A stretch of 53,570 nucleotides of DNA from an uncultured Parabacteroides sp. (GTDB taxonomy: Bacteria > Bacteroidota > Bacteroidia > Bacteroidales > Tannerellaceae): NCBI RefSeq assembly GCF_902493135.1, contig NZ_CABUOD010000031.1, forward strand, positions 1-53,570, in the 5' to 3' direction. Every line of letters begins with the position of its first letter. Position 1 is the stretch's first letter. This document shows, piece after piece, positions 25,453 through 33,697 of the stretch. The position numbers were made by a program, and so were the translations under genes. Below the pieces are notes generated by a model that ran no database searches, was not told where the DNA came from, and saw only the letters and a list, made by a program, of their open reading frames with translations.

Positions 25453-26265
25453 TCACTTCAATAAAGAGCAGGGACAAAGATTGTCTTTCTCAATATCTTT
25501 GAAATAGTTGTATGTACCGACTTTAAGATCTGCGCAAGCAGCCTCGTCGGCAACAATAATCCCCTTCGGGTGCATCTGCAAAGCCGTGATAGTCCACATC
25601 TGGTTTACCGCGCCTTCTACAGCCTGCTGCAAAGCGCGAGCCTTGTTGTGGCCGTTCACCATGATCAGCACCTCTTTCGCATCCAATACCGTAGCAACGC
25701 CGACCGTGACGGAAGTCTTCGGGACTTTGTTGACATCGTTGTCGAAGAAACGGGAATTGGCGATGATCGTGTCGGTAGTCAAAGACTTGACACGGGTACG
25801 GGAAGACAAAGAAGAACCCGGTTCGTTGAAAGCGATATGCCCGTCAGGACCGATGCCGCCCAGGAACAGGTCCACGCCGCCGACAGCTTTCATCTTTGCT
25901 TCGTAAGCGGCACATTCGGCTTCCAGATCTTCTGCGTTTCCATTCAGGATGTTCACATTCTCCGGCTTGATGTCGATATGGCTGAAAAAGTTATTCCACA
26001 TGAAAGAATGATAGCTTTCAGGATGGTCTTTCGGCAAACCTACATATTCGTCCATATTGAAAGTTATGATATTCTGGAAAGAGATCACACCCTGTTTGTT
26101 CAGTTCGATCAGATTCTTGTACATGCCCAGGGGAGAAGAGCCGGTAGGCAAGCCCAATACAAATGGTTTCTCTGCCGTAGGATTCGCCTTCTTAATCTTG
26201 GCAGCCACATAATTAGCAGCCCACTTTGAGAGTTGCTCGTAATTAGGTTCAATAATTAGTCTCAT
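25453..26265 (-). CDS. nagB: Glucosamine-6-phosphate deaminase
   Basis: The 270-residue enzyme converts glucosamine-6-phosphate to fructose-6-phosphate and ammonia, joining amino-sugar catabolism to glycolysis. Family motifs: LGLPTGSSPLGMYKNLI near residue 37, FNMDEYVGLPKDHPESYHSF near residue 68, FLGGIGPDGHIAFNEPGSS near residue 135 and MVNGHNKARALQQAVEG near residue 205. The ATG at 26265 gives the usual MRLI start and a length matching E. coli NagB; the longer frame to 26325 would add an unlikely leader. Confidence 0.95.
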   Translation of the reverse strand: MRLIIEPNYEQLSKWAANYVAAKIKKANPTAEKPFVLGLPTGSSPLGMYKNLIELNKQGVISFQNIITFNMDEYVGLPKDHPESYHSFMWNNFFSHIDIKPENVNILNGNAEDLEAECAAYEAKMKAVGGVDLFLGGIGPDGHIAFNEPGSSLSSRTRVKSLTTDTIIANSRFFDNDVNKVPKTSVTVGVATVLDAKEVLIMVNGHNKARALQQAVEGAVNQMWTITALQMHPKGIIVADEAACADLKVGTYNYFKDIEKDNLCPCSLLK

Positions 26266-26338
26266 ACGCTTTTTTAATTTAGTTCTTTCGTTCCTAAAAG
26301 TAATATCTTTATTCTTTACGACCAAGAATTTTCAATCC

Positions 26339-27535
26339 TCAATTCTTTATTTTCAATTTCCTGGCCATTTCTTCTCCCAAAGCCCAGCATTCTTCATACT
26401 TATCAGCTTTCAGAGCTTGTTTCTGTTCAACCGGAGCCCCCACAACTTCCCATTTCATCTTCTCACCGAATGCCGCCAAGTTCTTCACTGCAGCTCCCGC
26501 CCAAGTGAAAGAGCCGAAATAGCCGTAAAGACGATGTTTCACTTCACGTGTTTCGATCTTATCCAGAATCGATTCGATTTCAGGGAAAAGGCGGTTGCTG
26601 TAAGTCGGGCTACCGATAATCAAGCCTTTAAACTTGAAAATATCTTTCAATACATAAGATGCGGGGCTTTTGCTGACATTGTGCATGACGATATTCTTCA
26701 CCCCGTTTGCGGCCAAAGAGGCTGCAATCGCTTCTGCCATTTGCTCGGTATTGCCATACATGCTACCGTACACGATTGTCACGCCTTCTTCCCCTTCATA
26801 ACGGCTCATGCGGTCATAAATATCGATCGCATGAGCTGCATATTCGCGCCAAACCGGGCCGTGAGTCGAACAGATCGTCCGGATATCCAAAGCCGACAAC
26901 TTCTGCAAAGCACGCTGTACAGGATTTCCATATTTACCGACGATATTGGAATAGTAACGGATCATCTCTTCCCAATAATGCTCCACATTCATTTCAGAGT
27001 CGATCACACCGCCGTCCAGCGTGCCGTAAGTACCGAAGGCATCGGCAGAGAACAGGATTTTGTCAGTCGAATCGTAAGTGACCATTACTTCCGGCCAGTG
27101 TACCATCGGAGCCATATAGAAAGACAGTTGGTGACGGCCCACGTTCAGGGTGTCTCCTTCCTTCACTTCATACAATCCCGCCGAAATACCGTGATACCCA
27201 TCCAACATGCCGAAAGTCTGCTTGTTCCCGACGATCCGGACATCCGGATATTGCTGGCGCAACAAACGGATACTGCCCGCATGATCCGGTTCCATATGGT
27301 TCACGATCAGGAAATCCAAAGGACGCCCATCGAGAGCATCCGCTATTTTTTTCAGGAAAATATCGGAATAACACACATCCACCGTATCGACCAGGACCGT
27401 TTTCTCATCCACGATCAGATAGGAATTATAAGATACGCCGTAAGGTAAAGGCCACATATTCTCAAAAAGAGCTTTTTGACGGTCGTTTACACCTACATAG
27501 TAAACCTCATCTGCTATTTCTTTTAACTTATACAC
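26339..27535 (-). CDS. FprA-type flavo-diiron protein
   Basis: A 398-residue A-type flavoprotein. The N-terminal beta-lactamase-like domain holds the diiron site (VNHMEPDHAGS near residue 80 and later MVHWPEVMVTYD, CSTHGPVWRE). The C-terminal flavodoxin domain binds FMN (TIVYGSMYGNTEQMAEAIA from about residue 254). These soluble enzymes reduce O2 to water or NO to N2O and protect anaerobes. The frame opens with a GTG codon at 27535 followed by YKLKEIADEV; no better ATG is near. Confidence 0.93.
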   Translation of the reverse strand: MYKLKEIADEVYYVGVNDRQKALFENMWPLPYGVSYNSYLIVDEKTVLVDTVDVCYSDIFLKKIADALDGRPLDFLIVNHMEPDHAGSIRLLRQQYPDVRIVGNKQTFGMLDGYHGISAGLYEVKEGDTLNVGRHQLSFYMAPMVHWPEVMVTYDSTDKILFSADAFGTYGTLDGGVIDSEMNVEHYWEEMIRYYSNIVGKYGNPVQRALQKLSALDIRTICSTHGPVWREYAAHAIDIYDRMSRYEGEEGVTIVYGSMYGNTEQMAEAIAASLAANGVKNIVMHNVSKSPASYVLKDIFKFKGLIIGSPTYSNRLFPEIESILDKIETREVKHRLYGYFGSFTWAGAAVKNLAAFGEKMKWEVVGAPVEQKQALKADKYEECWALGEEMARKLKIKN

Positions 27536-27572
27536 TTTGAAAATTAAAAATTAAAAGTTGAAAATTAAATAA

Positions 27573-28406
27573 TCAATTCTTCTTCATCCCTTTTCCAAGC
27601 CGCATGGCACGCCATACGAAATAGATACCGGCCAAAACGAACGGAATGCTGAGCCATTGCCCCATATTCAGCATCATATCAGCTTCGAACTCTTCCTGGT
27701 CGTTTTTCAGGAATTCAATGAAGAAGCGCGAACCGAATACGCAAATCATAAACACGCCGAAGATAAGCCCCTCCTTTTTCCAAGCATCTTTTTTGAAGTA
27801 GAGCCACATACAAATAGCGAAAGTCACCAAATAACTGGCAGCTTCATAGAGTTGTGTAGGATGGCTGGGAACGGTAAAGACGGGAGCAGCCCCTCTTTTC
27901 CATGCATGCAGGTTTTCTATAAAACGAAATCCCCAGGGCAGATCAGTCGGATGTCCGTATATTTCATGATTCATCAGGTTTCCCAAGCGGATCATAGCAG
28001 CCACAAGGCCGGTTGGGACCACCAGCTTGTCGAATGTCCAGAGCATGCTCCGGTGGCTGACCCGCTTAGAGTAAAAATAGACGGCGATAATTATGCCTAA
28101 CGTTCCACCATGGCTGGCCAGCCCGCCTTCCCAAACTTTTAAAATTTCGACCGGGTGAGCCAGATAATAGTCCGGTGCATAAAAAAGGCAATGTCCCAAA
28201 CGGGCACCGATCACTGTTCCCAGCATCGTGTAAATCAACAGGGAATCGATCCATGCCGGATTGAGTTTCTCTCTTTCCCACATCTTCTCCACGATCTTGT
28301 AACCGATCAGGAAACCGATGGCAAACGCCAGTCCGTACCAGCGTATCTCACGCGAACCGATGGAAAAGATGGCGGGGTCAGCCGTCCAGGTAATAAAATC
28401 AAGCAT
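27573..28406 (-). CDS. lgt: Prolipoprotein diacylglyceryl transferase
   Basis: A 277-residue inner-membrane enzyme with about seven membrane segments. It moves diacylglycerol from phosphatidylglycerol to the lipobox cysteine of prolipoproteins, the first step of lipoprotein maturation. Signatures: GLAFAIGFLIGY near residue 27, LGTVIGARLGHCLFY near 72, GLASHGGTLGIIIA near 96, and RLGNLMNHEIYGHPTDLPWG near 140 containing the Lgt signature region. Several lipoproteins in this window would be substrates. Confidence 0.95.
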   Translation of the reverse strand: MLDFITWTADPAIFSIGSREIRWYGLAFAIGFLIGYKIVEKMWEREKLNPAWIDSLLIYTMLGTVIGARLGHCLFYAPDYYLAHPVEILKVWEGGLASHGGTLGIIIAVYFYSKRVSHRSMLWTFDKLVVPTGLVAAMIRLGNLMNHEIYGHPTDLPWGFRFIENLHAWKRGAAPVFTVPSHPTQLYEAASYLVTFAICMWLYFKKDAWKKEGLIFGVFMICVFGSRFFIEFLKNDQEEFEADMMLNMGQWLSIPFVLAGIYFVWRAMRLGKGMKKN

Positions 28407-28435
28407 AATTATATCAATTATCCATTGTCAATTTA

Positions 28436-29332
28436 TTAAACCAATTTTTTTATCAAGTCCTCTCTTTCGCCATAAAGCATATCGATCACCGGCAATTCGA
28501 TCATCGTGTAGGCTCCGGGCTGTTGTTTGAAACTTGCACGGGCAACGCAAACCAGAATCTGCGCCGTAAGAGCCGGATTGTTGATCTTCATGTCGAATTC
28601 GATCAACTGGTTCTGCGTCTTACCGGAAACGCCTTTACGGACAAGGTTCACGCCATGCCCCATATCTTTCAGGTCGTCCACACAGTCGACCCGGATCACA
28701 TGCGTCTCGTCGTGCACAAAATAGTCGTCCGCCTTGATGGCTGCAGCTACTTTATCAAAATCATATCCTTCTTTCACTTCGATATAAACCATACGGCGGT
28801 GAACGCCTGTTCCCATCGGGATTGTCATAGACAAGGCCGCCTTAACCCCTTCGATGGCTTTCACGGCAACGGTATGTCCCATGCTCATGCCCGGTCCGAA
28901 GTTCGTATATGTAATTCCTTTCGGAACGATCGCCTGCAACAAAGCACGAACGATAGAGTCGCTTCCCGGATCCCATCCGGCAGAGATGACAGCAACGGTG
29001 TTATGAGCTTTCGCCACTGCATCGAGCGAACGGCGCAGATCGACAATACCACCGTGGATATCGAAACTATCCACCGTATTGATGCCTAAAGAAAGTATTT
29101 CCTTGGCGTACGTCTCTACGCTACGTGTCGGAGTTGCCAGAACAGCCACATCCACTTTATCCAACTTCGTTATATTATCAGTGACGGTATATCCTTTCAA
29201 TTCATCCGGAATATCATTCGGATTACGACGTACAACACCAGCAACTTCAAAATCGGGAGCAGCCTCCAGGGCCTCCAATACATACTTTCCAATATTGCCA
29301 TATCCAACGATGGCAGCTCTAATCTTTTTCAT
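28436..29332 (-). CDS. ddh: meso-Diaminopimelate D-dehydrogenase
   Basis: A 298-residue NADP-dependent enzyme that interconverts tetrahydrodipicolinate and meso-diaminopimelate, a one-step branch of the lysine and peptidoglycan precursor pathway used by some Bacteroidota and Corynebacterium. The N terminus is a Rossmann fold (AAIVGYGNIGKYVLEAL). The family stretches ISAGWDPGSDSIVRAL (about residue 120) and NFGPGMSMGHTVAVKAI (about 145) are present and strongly diagnostic. It has its own promoter and lies 29 bases upstream of lgt. Confidence 0.94.
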   Translation of the reverse strand: MKKIRAAIVGYGNIGKYVLEALEAAPDFEVAGVVRRNPNDIPDELKGYTVTDNITKLDKVDVAVLATPTRSVETYAKEILSLGINTVDSFDIHGGIVDLRRSLDAVAKAHNTVAVISAGWDPGSDSIVRALLQAIVPKGITYTNFGPGMSMGHTVAVKAIEGVKAALSMTIPMGTGVHRRMVYIEVKEGYDFDKVAAAIKADDYFVHDETHVIRVDCVDDLKDMGHGVNLVRKGVSGKTQNQLIEFDMKINNPALTAQILVCVARASFKQQPGAYTMIELPVIDMLYGEREDLIKKLV

Positions 29333-29360
29333 ACTTTAGTTTTTACTTTTTCTTCAGCCA

Positions 29361-29390
29361 CAAAAGTAGTTATAATTAGGGGATTGACAA
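29361..29390 (-). promoter_or_regulatory. Complete -33/-7 promoter of ddh
   Basis: The minus strand has TACTTTTG (29361-29368), an exact TAnnTTTG match, with TTG (29388-29390) 19 bases upstream, the canonical Bacteroidota spacing. The -7 box is 28 bases before the ATG. This is the best-formed promoter in the window. Confidence 0.7.
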
Positions 29391-29434
29391 GAAAGGGGTA
29401 TGTTGTTTTTGTTTAAAATGAAAAGAGGTTCCCT

Positions 29435-29460
29435 CATCCTATGTCATATAGGATGTTTTT
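29435..29460 (+). terminator. Hairpin with T run at the core/accessory border
   Basis: CATCCTAT (29435-29442) and ATAGGATG (29448-29455) form a stem with a five-base loop, followed by five T. No intact plus-strand gene ends just before it, so it may be the remnant of a lost gene's terminator. Confidence 0.55.
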
Positions 29461-29495
29461 ACTATCTTGCTCTCTGAAACAAAAAAGGAAAATGA

Positions 29496-29960
29496 CAAAT
29501 AAAATACCCTCAACTACCGGTCATCATAGCCTCCTCACATACGGACGGAACCGAGATCATCCGCAGTTATGACGCCGGAGCCAACCATTACATCAAAAAG
29601 CCGTATGACATTACGGAATTGGTATTTCAGATTCAAAACCTATTGCAACAGTCCGAAAAACAACCGGCAGCGATATGGGCAATCGGCACTTATCAGGTAG
29701 ACGCGACCAAACATCTTCTGATTTATCCGGATAAAAGAATTGAAAAACTATTTCCGAAAGAATTTCAGGTTTTGCAAAAGCTATACTCCAATAAAGGACA
29801 GGTAGTCACACGCAAACAACTGCTCGAAGAAATATGGGGAAACGATTCGAGCGAAGAAAGTCTAAATAACAACATTGCGCAACTTCGTAAAAAATTATCA
29901 CAAGATAAAAACATTCATATCCAGACATATCCCTGTATCGGATATCAACTGGATTTCTGA
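29496..29960 (+). pseudogene. Response regulator remnant (receiver end plus winged helix)
   Basis: Reading from 29496 without a usable start codon, the frame gives the last third of a receiver domain (LPVIIASSHTDG, then YDAGANHYIKKPYDITEL with the conserved Lys-Pro) and then a complete OmpR-type winged-helix domain (LFPKEFQVLQKLYSNKGQVV, LLEEIWGNDSSEESLNNNI, CIGYQLDF). A TGA lies directly upstream at 29493-29495. The phosphorylated Asp and the first half of the receiver are missing. A TTG at 29619 could yield a DNA-binding fragment of 113 residues. The fragment pairs conceptually with the kinase fragment at 33077. Confidence 0.75.
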
Positions 29961-30023
29961 CGGACAACCCAACCGGGAGAAACCGAACCCAATCCAGCCT
30001 CTCCCGGTTGTCAAATCCGCCGA

Positions 30024-30974
30024 TCAGAAATGGAACCGCACTCCGACGTCAAAGTGCAAACGAAAGATTCCGGTATGTTCCTCATCTCCATAACCCGCAT
30101 AGTCCTGCTTCGGCAAAGAGCCGCCGATGTATCCAAGGTTTGCTCCGATCCCGACATGATCAGACAGATAATATTCCGCTCCAAACAGGAAATCATATCC
30201 CACACCCGAAAGAGAAGCGCTCGTGCCTTTCGCCGACTCCCGATACTTGAAATAGCCGATACCGAATTTTTCCTCAATCCCCCAACGGCCTACTTTTTGT
30301 TTCATCACAAACTGAGGCGCCACGTATGCAAGCCCCACTTTGACATCCACATTCGAATACGCATAAGACGACTTATAGCCCGAATACATCAACCCGGCTC
30401 CAAAGCCGCTCCTTGACACCCAATCATAACCCAATTGCCAGTCCATGCCATTTTTCGGATCGCCCGATGCACCCGACGGTAAATAATACTTACTGGTTAT
30501 AAAAGCATACCCGACATTAGCATAGAACGTGCTATGCCGGAAAGCACTTTTAGCCACACCGGTGGTATTTTTATCACCAACCGGAGCAGACAAATTAGCA
30601 ACCGTCCCCGTTTCCCAATTTGCCGTGTCGCCGATCCAAAGCATATCGCCGGCGATCTGATGGCAACTGCTACCCAGTAATGACGGCTTCCGGTGATCCG
30701 TTAACGCCAAAGCATTTCCGCCACTCTTCGCCGTCTCCTGTTTGGCCAATGCCACAACCTGCTCGTAGTTGCACTTGGTGGATGCCCCGCCATCCACCAC
30801 TCTTACACTTCCGATCCGCTCTGCCGTTTCCGGCACGGTTTGCCCGACTCCATACAAATGGACTTCATCCGCAGCAACCCGGGATGGATACTTCTTTTCT
30901 ATGTGCGTCAACACTTTGGGGGCGCAACTGCCTAAAAAGAAAGGCAGAAGCAAAGAAAAAATCAACTTTTTCAT
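30024..30974 (-). CDS. Outer-membrane beta-barrel lipoprotein
   Basis: The 316-residue protein has a lipoprotein signal peptide (MKKLIFSLLLPFFLGSC) with the lipobox cysteine at residue 17. Residues about 40-115 form a small domain with IGSVRVVDGGASTKCNYEQV and GNALALTDHRKPSL, reminiscent of small lipoprotein domains that bind through a paired cysteine. From about 145 to the end are alternating aromatic beta strands closing with FDVGVRFHF, whose terminal Phe is the usual signal for the BAM complex. Function unknown. Single gene, facing the response-regulator remnant. Confidence 0.65.
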   Translation of the reverse strand: MKKLIFSLLLPFFLGSCAPKVLTHIEKKYPSRVAADEVHLYGVGQTVPETAERIGSVRVVDGGASTKCNYEQVVALAKQETAKSGGNALALTDHRKPSLLGSSCHQIAGDMLWIGDTANWETGTVANLSAPVGDKNTTGVAKSAFRHSTFYANVGYAFITSKYYLPSGASGDPKNGMDWQLGYDWVSRSGFGAGLMYSGYKSSYAYSNVDVKVGLAYVAPQFVMKQKVGRWGIEEKFGIGYFKYRESAKGTSASLSGVGYDFLFGAEYYLSDHVGIGANLGYIGGSLPKQDYAGYGDEEHTGIFRLHFDVGVRFHF

Positions 30975-31057
30975 TCTTGATTATATTTTTTAATTAATCA
31001 AAATTGCAACATATATTTTTCAACAAAACTCAAAGCCCATGCCGTTCTCCCATGTGG

Positions 31058-31143
31058 TTATGTATCTTCAAACACCTTTAAGTAGAACAGATAGTACATA
31101 TAATACAATACATCAATCATGGCCGATAATTTTTATAAAATTC
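31058..31143 (-). pseudogene. Displaced copy of an RHS-tip end and immunity-gene start
   Basis: One base after the putative immunity gene's stop, the minus strand again encodes the last eight RHS residues (EFYKNYRP, stop at 31117-31119) and, overlapping as ATGA, a new start MIDVLYYMYYLFY (ATG at 31118-31120) that fails after 20 codons at 31058. The intact junction at 31555-31581 reads the same. It is a scar of toxin-tip/immunity exchange, not a working gene. Confidence 0.7.
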
Positions 31144-31144
31144 C

Positions 31145-31558
31145 TCATTTGCCAAACACCATTCGGGACATAGGTTCAACAAGCTGATACATATATTCCC
31201 TCACGAAAGCTGATGAAAGAAACATTGTAACAGTTATCACAAAAAAGAGTATTGCCCAAATAACTGAAAGACAAAAACTACCACGAATAAGAGGCTTTCT
31301 CTCTTCAACAACAAATTTTCCTCTTCCATTTTTTGAATAAATCCAATAAAACAGCAGCACTCCTAAAAAGAAAATTGTAAGTGCAAGTTCCAAAGAGATT
31401 GAATACAAAAAGCAAAAAAGCAAAAATAAATCAATAGTACAGAATACCCAATAAGAAAAGAAAATTCCTAAAAACCAAATCGTGCTCCAATGAGGATCTG
31501 CCTCTTTCAATTTCTTTGAATAGAACAGATAGTACATATAATATAATACATCAATCAT
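31145..31558 (-). CDS. Small membrane protein, probable RHS immunity protein
   Basis: A 137-residue protein with about three to four membrane segments (residues about 28-46, 50-72, 95-118). It matches no family I recognise. Its ATG overlaps the stop codon of the RHS gene (ATGA at 31555-31558), the arrangement expected for an immunity gene coupled to a polymorphic toxin. A membrane immunity protein would fit a toxin tip that acts on the inner membrane. The first 13 codons are repeated in the scar just downstream. Role inferred from position only. Confidence 0.5.
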   Translation of the reverse strand: MIDVLYYMYYLFYSKKLKEADPHWSTIWFLGIFFSYWVFCTIDLFLLFCFLYSISLELALTIFFLGVLLFYWIYSKNGRGKFVVEERKPLIRGSFCLSVIWAILFFVITVTMFLSSAFVREYMYQLVEPMSRMVFGK

Positions 31559-31581
31559 GGTCTATAGTTTTTATAAAATTC
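31521..31581. repeat. 61-bp direct repeat (partner at 31083-31143)
   Basis: The segment covering the RHS stop and immunity start recurs at 31083-31143 with four mismatches in 61 bases. The copies bracket the immunity gene and lie 438 bp apart. Such homology at the tip/immunity junction could support recombination that swaps or deletes cassettes. Confidence 0.8.
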
Positions 31582-33042
31582 ATCCCAATATATTTTATTT
31601 GTTTCAGAAGGGGGGCCAATTAAATTCTCCATTCGATTATACCAAAAACGATATTTTAATTGTTGATACCATGCCTGGTACGTTGTTTGTCTTCCCATTT
31701 CCCAACCAATACCCCAAGCGGCTCCACAAACACCACCTACTGTTGAATAAATATTTGAAAATTCCTCTATTAGAAATTGTTGAGACGAACTATTTCCTCG
31801 ATCCCAATTAAGATATATATTCACTCCATTATAAATACCCAAAACATTTCCTCCCCGTGCTATCTTTTTAGACATTTTCAATGCAAATTGATTCTTTCCT
31901 CCAGTGTATTGATTTCCACCCCAACTTTGACTTCTCACCTTGAAATCTTTTCCCATCCATGTACCAAAATGTTTACTATAATAAACCTCTGACGTACCAG
32001 ACAAGGTTGTAGATAAAACGACCATGGGATCCAATGATGAACCTTGAGAGTGAGACTGATAATTATAATAATAAGATTGCGCATTAGCAATTGCTTTATC
32101 GACCGATACTTCTGCATTGCCGGAATGTCCATACTGACCTCCGCCTCCAGCAGCAGTCGTCCATTCAAAATTAAACCGCCAATCAGTTCCTTGACCTAAT
32201 GCAGCTACTGAAGTCCCTGCACTTATCCAGGGAGTTCCGATTGAACCGCCAATACTCATACTTCCAGGATAAACAATCCCATATGCACCATAATAACCAA
32301 CCAAAGCACCAAATCCAAGCCCTAAATAGGTAGTAATAGAACTATAATTCCAACGGAACGGATTTAGCTCTCCGCGATTTGTCGCAACTCCTCCAATATA
32401 AGCACCGATGACCAATCCTAACACCAATAAAGGATTTTCACCATCAGCATCCACATACATCAACGGATTATTCATCGCATAGCTAAAACGATTATAGCTT
32501 TGTGTGAAATCCGGAACTTGCACATAAGGATCCGGACTCAGGAAACGTCCTACCGCCGGATCGTACAACCGGGCATTCATATTCACCAAACCAAACATTG
32601 TCAAGTGTTCATGCCCCGTATAACCGCGTCCTAAAAGGAGTTCCGGTTCCATATCCGGCAGATAAGCGACCAATGTATTCGGATTACGTAACCGCCCCCA
32701 AGCATCATAACTCACTTCCTGCAGCAAAGTGCCATTACTATCTGTCATCTGTGTTATACTACCCAAATAATCACGACAAATATAATGCAAGTTCCAACTA
32801 CCATTCTTTTTTATCAGCACAGCAGGAGCGGAATAAGCATCGCCTCCCATATAAAGCCGTTCCGTATCTCCCGCCGGAGTGTGATCGACTTCATAACTTC
32901 CGTTTAAGTAATAACGGAGAATTTCTGTTTTATTATTCCGGGTGATATCCATTTTTACTCTTTCTCCGGATCCGTTATAAGAAAATAATGCCGTATAATT
33001 ATTTTTCAACAACACAAAAAAACATACCACGCAACATTCCAA
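31555..33042 (-). CDS. RHS-repeat protein, 5'-truncated, with variable C-terminal tip
   Basis: The 495-codon frame starts abruptly (TTG at 33042, TAG directly before; first ATG at 32952) and has no signal peptide, so the N-terminal YD-repeat shell is lost. Remaining parts: a few YD/RHS repeats (YDAWGRLRNPNTLV), the RHS core signature NARLYDPAVGRFLSPDPYVQ near residue 160 and SYAMNNPLMYVDADGENPLL, which marks the usual switch to the variable tip. The tip (about 205-495) is Gly/Ser/Tyr-rich with hydrophobic stretches and resembles no toxin I know. The putative immunity gene overlaps its end. Probably silent; an expressed orphan tip cannot be excluded. Confidence 0.7.
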   Translation of the reverse strand: MECCVVCFFVLLKNNYTALFSYNGSGERVKMDITRNNKTEILRYYLNGSYEVDHTPAGDTERLYMGGDAYSAPAVLIKKNGSWNLHYICRDYLGSITQMTDSNGTLLQEVSYDAWGRLRNPNTLVAYLPDMEPELLLGRGYTGHEHLTMFGLVNMNARLYDPAVGRFLSPDPYVQVPDFTQSYNRFSYAMNNPLMYVDADGENPLLVLGLVIGAYIGGVATNRGELNPFRWNYSSITTYLGLGFGALVGYYGAYGIVYPGSMSIGGSIGTPWISAGTSVAALGQGTDWRFNFEWTTAAGGGGQYGHSGNAEVSVDKAIANAQSYYYNYQSHSQGSSLDPMVVLSTTLSGTSEVYYSKHFGTWMGKDFKVRSQSWGGNQYTGGKNQFALKMSKKIARGGNVLGIYNGVNIYLNWDRGNSSSQQFLIEEFSNIYSTVGGVCGAAWGIGWEMGRQTTYQAWYQQLKYRFWYNRMENLIGPPSETNKIYWDEFYKNYRP

Positions 33043-33076
33043 CTAAAATCATGTAATAAAAATGGACAAACAGTAG

Positions 33077-33418
33077 ACTCTAAACACAAAAAATATAAGG
33101 GAAACCGACAACAGCCGGAAATCATTACTGCAAACAGGGGAAGTACAAATACGCAAACTGACAGACATTATCGACTCCATACTGAATACACATAAGGAAA
33201 AACAAAACGTTGAAATAAAAAGAACACAGGTTTCTCTACCGGAATTGATCGAAGAAGTCAACCGGGAAGTAGCCCTTTTGTTTCCCGGAAAAAAATATCA
33301 GTTCGAGCTGGACAATCCGATTCCTATACGTTATATATATACAGATCCGGCCCGTCTGGAACGTTGCTTACGAAATCTATTGGAAAAATCCGATAAAAAA
33401 CGACAATATCCCCCTTAA
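33077..33418 (+). pseudogene. Histidine kinase remnant (end of DHp to N box)
   Basis: A 113-codon open stretch after a TAG has no proper start. It encodes the end of a dimerisation helix (QIRKLTDIIDSILN), the linker SLPELIEEVNREVALLFPG and the first part of a HATPase domain (YTDPARLERCLRNLLEKS), then stops. The phospho-accepting His and the G boxes are missing. The N-box Asn region survives only partly. It is an internal piece of a two-component sensor kinase on the same strand as the response-regulator remnant 3 kb away. Confidence 0.7.
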
Positions 33419-33509
33419 AACGGCAATATTGCATAAACGCTTCATTCACAACAATAAGCTAAAATCCAAGTTTATTAAAAAATATTACCCTTGCAGGAAA
33501 ATTCTGTTT

Positions 33510-33553
33510 CATGGGTATGAAAATCGATTTTCATGGGCATGAGTTTCGATTTT
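33510..33553. repeat. Two tandem 22-bp units CATGGGYATGA...TCGATTTT
   Basis: Units at 33510-33531 and 33532-33553 differ at four positions. Each starts CATGGG(T/C)ATGA and ends TCGATTTT. The frame CATGGGCATGA and the 22-bp period match the array at 13974-14040, though the second half of the unit differs. Confidence 0.6.
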
Positions 33554-33630
33554 GACTAACAGGTATAAAAAAAAAATTGACAATAAGCCATGCTCCGGAC
33601 ACTTTGCCGGAACCCGATCCGTATGTCTAC

Positions 33631-33676
33631 AAAAAAACCGTTATACCAAGAAGCCCTCGCCACTTGACATAACGGT
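33631..33676 (-). terminator. Terminator of the TIM-barrel isomerase gene
   Basis: On the minus strand ACCGTTAT (from 33669-33676) pairs with ATAACGGT (from 33637-33644), extended by TCAAG/CTTGG pairs, and is followed by a run of seven T. It lies 22 bases past the stop codon. Confidence 0.85.
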
Positions 33677-33697
33677 AAACGATTCCACAACTCCCTT

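Noticed and set aside
33049..33261. 70-codon minus-strand open frame over the kinase remnant
   Set aside because: It is antisense to the clear histidine-kinase fragment and has no start signal or family.
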